Of a DNA stretch of 29,558 nucleotides, positions 25,783 through 29,558 are shown one piece after another; position 1 is the first letter of the stretch; each line of letters opens with the position of its first letter. The notes under the pieces are model-generated. The model worked only from the letters and a program-made list of their open reading frames with translations, was not told the origin of the DNA and did not search any database. Both the position numbers and the translations under genes were made by a program. The DNA comes from PKWO01 sp036384915 (lineage in GTDB: Bacteria; Pseudomonadota; Gammaproteobacteria; Burkholderiales; Burkholderiaceae_D). The stretch is taken from NCBI GenBank assembly GCA_036384915.1, contig DASVLJ010000010.1, positions 1 to 29,558 on the forward strand, written 5' to 3'.

Positions 25783-26040
25783 TTACTTCGCCGCGGTCAA
25801 GCTGCCGCCGGCCTTTTGGCAAGTGCCCTTGGCGACGTACTTCCATTCGCGCTTGTCGTTGTCGACCTTGCTCTGGCCGGCACAAGAATGGACGCCGGCA
25901 TTGTTGGCGCAATCGTTTTGGCCAGCCTTGGCAATGCCGAAGCATTTTTCTTTTTCAGCGTCGGCGGCATGGGCGGCGCCGGTGGCGGCGAAGCATACGG
26001 TGGCGAGAGCTGCTGCAAACAGGGCGTGACGTTGGTTCAT
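25783..26040 (-). CDS. DUF2282 bufferin-like RiPP precursor, copy 2
   Basis: An 85-residue exported precursor of the DUF2282 (bufferin/GigP) family. The Sec signal peptide runs MNQRHALFAAALATVCFAAT to AHA-AD. The core has four cysteines, Cys33, Cys44, Cys53 and Cys74, in EKCFGIAKAGQNDC, HSCAGQSK and EWKYVAKGTCQKAGG. In characterised bufferins some cysteines of such a core are converted to thiooxazoles by the MNIO enzyme, giving a copper-binding peptide exported to the periplasm; here this is inferred. It has an AGGAG ribosome site at 7 nt and lies directly upstream of the fused modifying enzyme. It differs from copy 1 mainly at residues 45-50, 58-64 and the C-terminal tail. Confidence 0.92.
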   Translation of the reverse strand: MNQRHALFAAALATVCFAATGAAHAADAEKEKCFGIAKAGQNDCANNAGVHSCAGQSKVDNDKREWKYVAKGTCQKAGGSLTAAK

Positions 26041-26063
26041 GGCGAATCTCCTGAGTAAGGTTA

Positions 26064-26100
26064 AGTGGGTAACCGGGATGATTGAAACCGGTTACCCACT
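26064..26100 (-). promoter_or_regulatory. Perfect 13-bp hairpin between the two precursor genes
   Basis: AGTGGGTAACCGG (26064-26076) is the exact inverted repeat of CCGGTTACCCACT (26088-26100) around an 11-nt loop. On the minus-strand transcript it follows copy 1 by 64 nt and precedes the copy 2 ribosome site by about 12 nt. The following sequence (TTAACCTTACT) has no strong U-run, so a partial attenuator, a 3'-end-stabilising hairpin or a dyad operator fits better than a full terminator. Confidence 0.7.
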
Positions 26101-26164
26101 AGTCGGAGCCGTCAGCGATTTCTTACACGCGGCGGAAAAATAATTTGCCGCGCCGTTCGTATGA

Positions 26165-26431
26165 TTACTTCGCGCCCTTGGGCATGGCCGTAGTGCCGCC
26201 GGCCTTGGCGCACGTGCCCTTGGCGACGTACTTCCATTCAGTCGGGTCCATATCCTTCTTGGCCTGACCGGCGCAGGAGTGAGTGCCCATGACGCTGGAG
26301 CAATCGTTTTGGCCGGCTTTGGCAATACCGAAGCACTTTTCCTTGTCGCTATCGGCGGCATGCGCGGCAGTCATGCCGGTGACGCAAACGGTGGCGAGAG
26401 CGGAAGCGAGCAGGGCTTGACGTTTGTTCAT
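26165..26431 (-). CDS. DUF2282 bufferin-like RiPP precursor, copy 1
   Basis: An 88-residue exported precursor of the DUF2282 family and the first gene of the metallophore operon. The Sec signal peptide is MNKRQALLASALATVCVTGM to AHA-AD. The core has Cys33, Cys44, Cys53 and Cys74 at exactly the positions of copy 2 (EKCFGIAKAGQNDC, THSCAGQAKK, EWKYVAKGTCAKAGG), so the two genes arose by tandem duplication. The EGKCG motif of the related oxazolin-type precursors is absent. The ATG at 26431 has AAAGGA 7 nt upstream. It should be exported and bind copper or another soft metal after modification, which is inference from the family. The tail is slightly longer and more basic than in copy 2. Confidence 0.92.
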   Translation of the reverse strand: MNKRQALLASALATVCVTGMTAAHAADSDKEKCFGIAKAGQNDCSSVMGTHSCAGQAKKDMDPTEWKYVAKGTCAKAGGTTAMPKGAK

Positions 26432-26484
26432 GGCGTTTCCTTTGCAAGGTGAAGGTGAAAGTAAAAATGAATATAGGGATGCCG

Positions 26485-26537
26485 CGCAAAAACAAATGGG
26501 ACAGGCCAAGCACGGCTTCGTGCATGCTATCCCATTT
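26485..26537 (-). terminator. Terminator of the phaAB operon
   Basis: AAATGGGA (26494-26501) and TCCCATTT (26530-26537) form the outer stem and GCACG (26510-26514) with CGTGC (26519-26523) the inner stem. On the minus strand it ends in TTTGTTTTTG. It separates phaB from the precursor operon, whose promoter should then lie within 26432-26484; TATATT (26470-26475, minus) is a possible -10 without a clear -35. Confidence 0.65.
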
Positions 26538-26602
26538 TGGTGCAACTTGCGAATGTGCAAACGAGCTGTGAATGTACGGAACAACTCCCCAGCAATGCGG
26601 CC

Positions 26603-27343
26603 TTAATGCATGTGCTGACCGCCGTTGATGGCGATGTTTGCGCCGGTCACAAATGCCGCTTCGTCCGAGGCCAGATAGGCTACCAGACCGGCAACTTCTT
26701 CGGGCTTGCCCAGGCGTGCCATTGGAATTTGCGGGATGATCTTGCTGTCCAGTACTTCCTGAGGAATCGCCATCACCATTTTGGTCCCGATATAGCCGGG
26801 CGAGATGGTGTTGACGGTTACCCCCTTGCGCGCCACTTCGAGCGCCAGCGCCTTGGAAAAGCCGTGCATGCCGGCCTTGGCCGCAGAGTAATTGGTCTGG
26901 CCGAAGGCGCCCTTTTGACCGTTGACGGAAGAAATGTTGATGATACGGCCCCAGCCGCGGTCGACCATGCCGTCGCATACCGGCTTGGTCATGTTGAACA
27001 CGGAATCGAGATTGGTGCGCATGACCGTGTCCCAATTGACCTTGTCCATTTTCTTGAAGGTCATATCGCGCGTGATGCCGGCATTATTAACCAGCACATC
27101 GATCGGACCGACTTCCTTTTCCACCTTGGAGATGCAATCGACTGCGCATTCGTAGTCGGCCACATCGCAGGGATAGGCATGGAAATCGTAGCCCGCGTCC
27201 TTCATCGAGGCGAGCCACTCATTGGCCTTGGTATTGCCCGGCGAATACGTGGTCACGACCTTGTAGCCGAGCGCCGCCATCTTGATGCAAATCGCCTCAC
27301 CCAGGCCGCCCATACCGCCCGTCACTAACGCTACTCTAGACAT
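26603..27343 (-). CDS. phaB: Acetoacetyl-CoA reductase
   Basis: A 246-residue short-chain dehydrogenase that reduces acetoacetyl-CoA to (R)-3-hydroxybutyryl-CoA with NADPH, the second step of polyhydroxybutyrate synthesis. The dinucleotide loop is TGGMGGLGE (residues 8-16), NNAG is at 86-89, and the catalytic triad is Ser139 (INISSVNGQKG), Tyr152 and Lys156 (TNYSAAKAG). The SSVNGQKGAFGQTNYSAAK block and the C-terminal TGANIAINGGQHMH are specific to PhaB rather than FabG. It has a GAGGAAACC ribosome site and follows phaA by 36 bp on the same strand. The polymer synthase gene phaC is not in the window. Confidence 0.96.
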   Translation of the reverse strand: MSRVALVTGGMGGLGEAICIKMAALGYKVVTTYSPGNTKANEWLASMKDAGYDFHAYPCDVADYECAVDCISKVEKEVGPIDVLVNNAGITRDMTFKKMDKVNWDTVMRTNLDSVFNMTKPVCDGMVDRGWGRIINISSVNGQKGAFGQTNYSAAKAGMHGFSKALALEVARKGVTVNTISPGYIGTKMVMAIPQEVLDSKIIPQIPMARLGKPEEVAGLVAYLASDEAAFVTGANIAINGGQHMH

Positions 27344-27379
27344 GGTTTCCTCGTCGAATTGAAAGTTGATGATCGAAAC

Positions 27380-28558
27380 TTAATCACGCTCTACCGCCAA
27401 TGCCACACCCATGCCGCCACCGATGCACAGGCTGGCCAGGCCGCGCTTGGCATCGCGGCGCACCATCTCGTGCAACAGCGTGACCAGGATACGGCAACCG
27501 GAAGCGCCGATCGGATGACCAATGGCGATCGCGCCGCCATTGACGTTGATCTTGCTCGTATCCCAGCCCATTTCCTTGTTGACCGCAATCGCCTGCGCGG
27601 CGAAGGCTTCATTGATTTCCATCAGGTCAAGATCGGCCGCGGTCCAGCCTGCCTTCTTCAGGCACAGCTGCGAAGCCGGCACCGGGCCCATACCCATGAT
27701 GCTGGGGTCCACGCCTGCCGAGGAATAAGCCTTGATGCGGGCCAGCGGCGTCAAGCCCAGCTGGCGCGCTTTCGAAGCCGACATCATCACCACGGCCGCC
27801 GCGCCGTCGTTGATGCCGGAGGCGTTGCCGGCGGTGACCGTGCCTTCCTTGTTGAACGCGGGACGCAGGCCCGACAGCGCTTCAAGCGTGGAACCGGCCT
27901 TGATGTACTCGTCGGCATCGAAGGTGATACTGCCCTTCTTTTGCGGAATTTCCAGCGGCAGGATCTCGTCCTTGAACTTGCCTTCCTTTTGCGCGGCTTC
28001 AGCCTTGTTTTGCGAAGCGAGCGCGAACTCGTCCTGTTCCAGGCGCGAAATGCCGAACTTCCTGGCCACGTTTTCGGCCGTCACACCCATGTGATATTGG
28101 TTATAGACGTCCCACAGGCCGTCTACGATCATCGTGTCGACCAGCTTGCCGTCGCCCATGCGAATGCCGTCGCGCGAACCGTTGAGCGCATGCGGAGCGG
28201 CGCTCATGTTTTCCTGGCCGCCGGCAATCACGATTTCCGCGTCGCCGCAACGGATCGCTTGCGCTGCCAGGTGCGTCGCCTTCAAGCCGGAGCCGCACAC
28301 CTTGTTGATCGTCATCGCAGGCACCATGTCAGGCAAGCCGGCGCGGATGACGGCCTGACGCGCCGGGTTCTGACCTACGGCGGCGGTCAGGACCTGGCCC
28401 AGCAGCACTTCGCTGATCTGTTCTGGCTTCAAGCCGGTCTTGGCCAGCAACCCCTTGATCACATGCGCACCCAGATCCGACGCGGCCGTCTTGGCCAGCG
28501 AACCACCGAATTTACCGACTGCAGTGCGCAAGGCACTGACAATGACGACGTCTTCCAT
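27380..28558 (-). CDS. phaA: Acetyl-CoA acetyltransferase (beta-ketothiolase)
   Basis: A 392-residue thiolase that condenses two acetyl-CoA to acetoacetyl-CoA, the first step of polyhydroxybutyrate synthesis. The active-site cysteine is Cys88 in NKVCGSGLKA, with His348 in GHPIGASG and Cys378 in CIGGGMG; the NEAFAAQ motif is also intact. Length equals that of other biosynthetic PhaA/PhbA enzymes. The ATG at 28558 has a GGAG ribosome site 8 nt upstream. It forms an operon with phaB. About 98 nt upstream lies a good sigma-54 promoter match, which would tie expression to an enhancer-binding activator, for example one responding to nitrogen status. Confidence 0.97.
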   Translation of the reverse strand: MEDVVIVSALRTAVGKFGGSLAKTAASDLGAHVIKGLLAKTGLKPEQISEVLLGQVLTAAVGQNPARQAVIRAGLPDMVPAMTINKVCGSGLKATHLAAQAIRCGDAEIVIAGGQENMSAAPHALNGSRDGIRMGDGKLVDTMIVDGLWDVYNQYHMGVTAENVARKFGISRLEQDEFALASQNKAEAAQKEGKFKDEILPLEIPQKKGSITFDADEYIKAGSTLEALSGLRPAFNKEGTVTAGNASGINDGAAAVVMMSASKARQLGLTPLARIKAYSSAGVDPSIMGMGPVPASQLCLKKAGWTAADLDLMEINEAFAAQAIAVNKEMGWDTSKINVNGGAIAIGHPIGASGCRILVTLLHEMVRRDAKRGLASLCIGGGMGVALAVERD

Positions 28559-28655
28559 CTTGCTTCTCCGTAAAAGATACTGCTTGCGAAATGCCTACAA
28601 AAGTCTACGTAACCGGTGTCGTGCGTCTCCAGAGAGCCGCGCTGTATCAGGCAGG

Positions 28656-28671
28656 AGCAAGTGTTATGCCA
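28656..28671 (-). promoter_or_regulatory. Sigma-54 (-24/-12) promoter of phaAB
   Basis: On the minus strand the sequence TGGCATAACACTTGCT matches the RpoN consensus TGGCAC-N5-TTGCW, with the invariant GG and GC exactly 10 bp apart. It lies about 98 bp before the phaA start in the 213-bp gap 28559-28771, which contains no gene. Activator binding sites were not identified. Confidence 0.6.
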
Positions 28672-28771
28672 GATTGTTATCGCTGCTGATTTGCCAATAA
28701 TCGTTATGATAGTCCTAAAAAGTGACAACATCCTGACCTGAGGTAGGGGAAATCCGGTTTATTGATGTGGA

Positions 28772-29386
28772 TCAGGTGCTTTGTTGCAGGTGCTCGTCAA
28801 TCAACGCGGCCAGCTCTGCGGCATGGGTATTGGCAAGATCGTGGCCGCCGTCTTTGACGACGTGCAGCGTGGCGCGCGGCAGCAAGCTTTGCAGATGGCG
28901 CCCGACCGCGAGCGGGCTGATGGGATCGGCATCGCCCCATAGCAGCAGCACGGGCTGGAGCAAGCGTTTTATCTCCGACGTCAGGTCGGAGCGGTCCGCA
29001 ATGAACCAGTCGGGCAAATGCGGATTGGCGGCAAGGAAAGCCGGACGCCAATCATGCGCACGAAAGGCTTCCATATCGATACCCCCTGATGTGACGCTGA
29101 GTACCAAGTGGGTGATCAAATGCGGTTTTTCGATTGCCGCGCGCACGGCCAGTATGCCGCCCATCGATTGGGCGATCAGCGCAGTCGGGCAGTTGATCTG
29201 ACTCACCAGATGAGCGGCAAGGTCGTCGAGGCTCGTGACGGTCGGGTCGGGCGGCTCCTCACCAAAACCCGGATAGGCCATGAAGCGGTATTCCGCCTCG
29301 AAGCCCAGTCGCCCGGCAAGCGGATGCCAGAATGCAGGGATGCCCGAGGCACCGGGAAGAAACAATAATCTTGCAGGCTTCGGCAT
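28772..29386 (-). CDS. Alpha/beta hydrolase
   Basis: A 204-residue single-domain alpha/beta hydrolase. The nucleophile elbow is Ser74 in IAQSMGGILA, the acid is Asp152 or Asp154 in LLWGDADPISP, and the base is His182 in KDGGHDLAN; the oxyanion region is FLPGASGIPAFW. There is no signal peptide, so it is cytoplasmic. It is shorter than many family members because the cap region is minimal (about residues 100-140). The substrate cannot be told; its position upstream of phaAB might suggest a hydroxyacyl ester but this is weak. An IS66-type element ends 32 bp before its start codon and may have removed or replaced its promoter. Confidence 0.9.
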   Translation of the reverse strand: MPKPARLLFLPGASGIPAFWHPLAGRLGFEAEYRFMAYPGFGEEPPDPTVTSLDDLAAHLVSQINCPTALIAQSMGGILAVRAAIEKPHLITHLVLSVTSGGIDMEAFRAHDWRPAFLAANPHLPDWFIADRSDLTSEIKRLLQPVLLLWGDADPISPLAVGRHLQSLLPRATLHVVKDGGHDLANTHAAELAALIDEHLQQST

Positions 29387-29418
29387 GACCAGCTTGAAAT
29401 TGCGATATTTGTCTGAGA

Positions 29419-29558
29419 GTAAGCGGTAACTGAGCGGCGTCCTTGCGCTAACTGCCCAACTGATGCAGGAGCGAGCGCAACGGATTGCTGGCGAAATGCT
29501 GTTTCCACAGCTTCGGCGTCAGTTCTTCCACGCGCGATGCCGGATGTTGTCCGACACG
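29419..29558 (-). mobile_element. IS66-family insertion sequence, one end (runs off the window)
   Basis: The element appears to begin at 29419 with GTAAGCGG, the characteristic terminal inverted-repeat start of IS66-family elements (GTAA...). A transposase C-terminus ends 29 bp inside it. The eight bases at 29411-29418 (GTCTGAGA) would be one copy of the 8-bp target duplication; the other copy lies outside the window. The element is inserted 32 bp upstream of the alpha/beta hydrolase gene. Confidence 0.65.
29448..29558 (-). CDS. IS66-type transposase, C-terminal 36 residues (partial)
   Basis: An open frame enters from the right edge and stops at 29448. The visible residues include VGQHPASRVEELTPKLWKQ and end FASNPLRSLLHQLGS. 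The HPASRVEEL-type segment resembles the DHPxxRIxELLP tail of IS66 transposases (DDE_Tnp_IS66_C). Together with the GTAAGCGG terminus 29 bp further on, this supports a TnpC-type DDE transposase, which cuts and joins the element ends. Only the tail is visible, so intactness cannot be judged. Without the terminal repeat the short peptide alone would be weak evidence. Confidence 0.6.
   Translation of the reverse strand, partial: RVGQHPASRVEELTPKLWKQHFASNPLRSLLHQLGS

Noticed and set aside
26064..26100. ECF-sigma promoter (GTAACC ... CGAA type) for the precursor operon
   Set aside because: GTAACC is present only because of the hairpin, and the expected -10 partner is absent at 16 bp.
25783..26431. 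Oxazolin-type (HvfA, EGKCG motif) precursors
   Set aside because: Neither precursor contains EGKCG repeats; the four-cysteine DUF2282 pattern fits bufferin/GigP-type precursors instead.

Overview
The window reads as chromosomal DNA of a betaproteobacterium (Burkholderiales), most likely Oxalobacteraceae. The evidence is a high-GC, densely packed gene set with a phaA-phaB polyhydroxybutyrate pair, a SapC-family protein, a type II secretion exeA-gspB pair, and -10 elements of the TACAAT/TATAAT type close to start codons. The family assignment is inference; no rRNA or other marker gene is present. No tRNA, rRNA or CRISPR array was seen.

Left part (1-8.6 kb): a LysR regulator faces a CurA-like NADP-dependent reductase across a short shared promoter region. 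Then come a cytoplasmic-type gamma-glutamyltransferase whose start codon abuts a strong hairpin, a LytS/LytR-type two-component pair overlapping by ATGA, a secreted DUF1223 protein on the minus strand, and glnS.

Middle (8.6-18.4 kb): a GAF-MshEN protein related to GspE/PilB but lacking the ATPase half; a DUF1345 membrane protein; an operon-like run exeA, gspB, a small ABM-fold protein and a cyclic-nucleotide-domain diguanylate cyclase; a Tat-exported redoxin; sbcB (exonuclease I) starting inside a dyad; pstS without pstCAB; and a secreted Gly/Tyr-rich protein flanked by two near-identical terminators.

Right-middle (18.4-23.6 kb): an exported M3 metallopeptidase divergent from a secreted GH18 chitinase, then a SapC-family gene, a 90-residue unknown and a small S4 RNA-binding protein.

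Right part (23.6-29.6 kb, all genes on the minus strand): the most interesting locus is a bufferin/gig-type RiPP metallophore cluster. In transcription order it has two tandem DUF2282 precursor genes with identical cysteine spacing, a single gene that fuses the DUF692 multinuclear iron oxidase (MNIO) to its DUF2063 partner, and a DoxX membrane protein. A 13-bp perfect hairpin lies between the two precursors. Upstream is phaAB, preceded by a sigma-54 (-24/-12) promoter match and followed by a terminator. An alpha/beta hydrolase comes next, and an IS66-family element runs off the right edge, ending 32 bp upstream of the hydrolase start.
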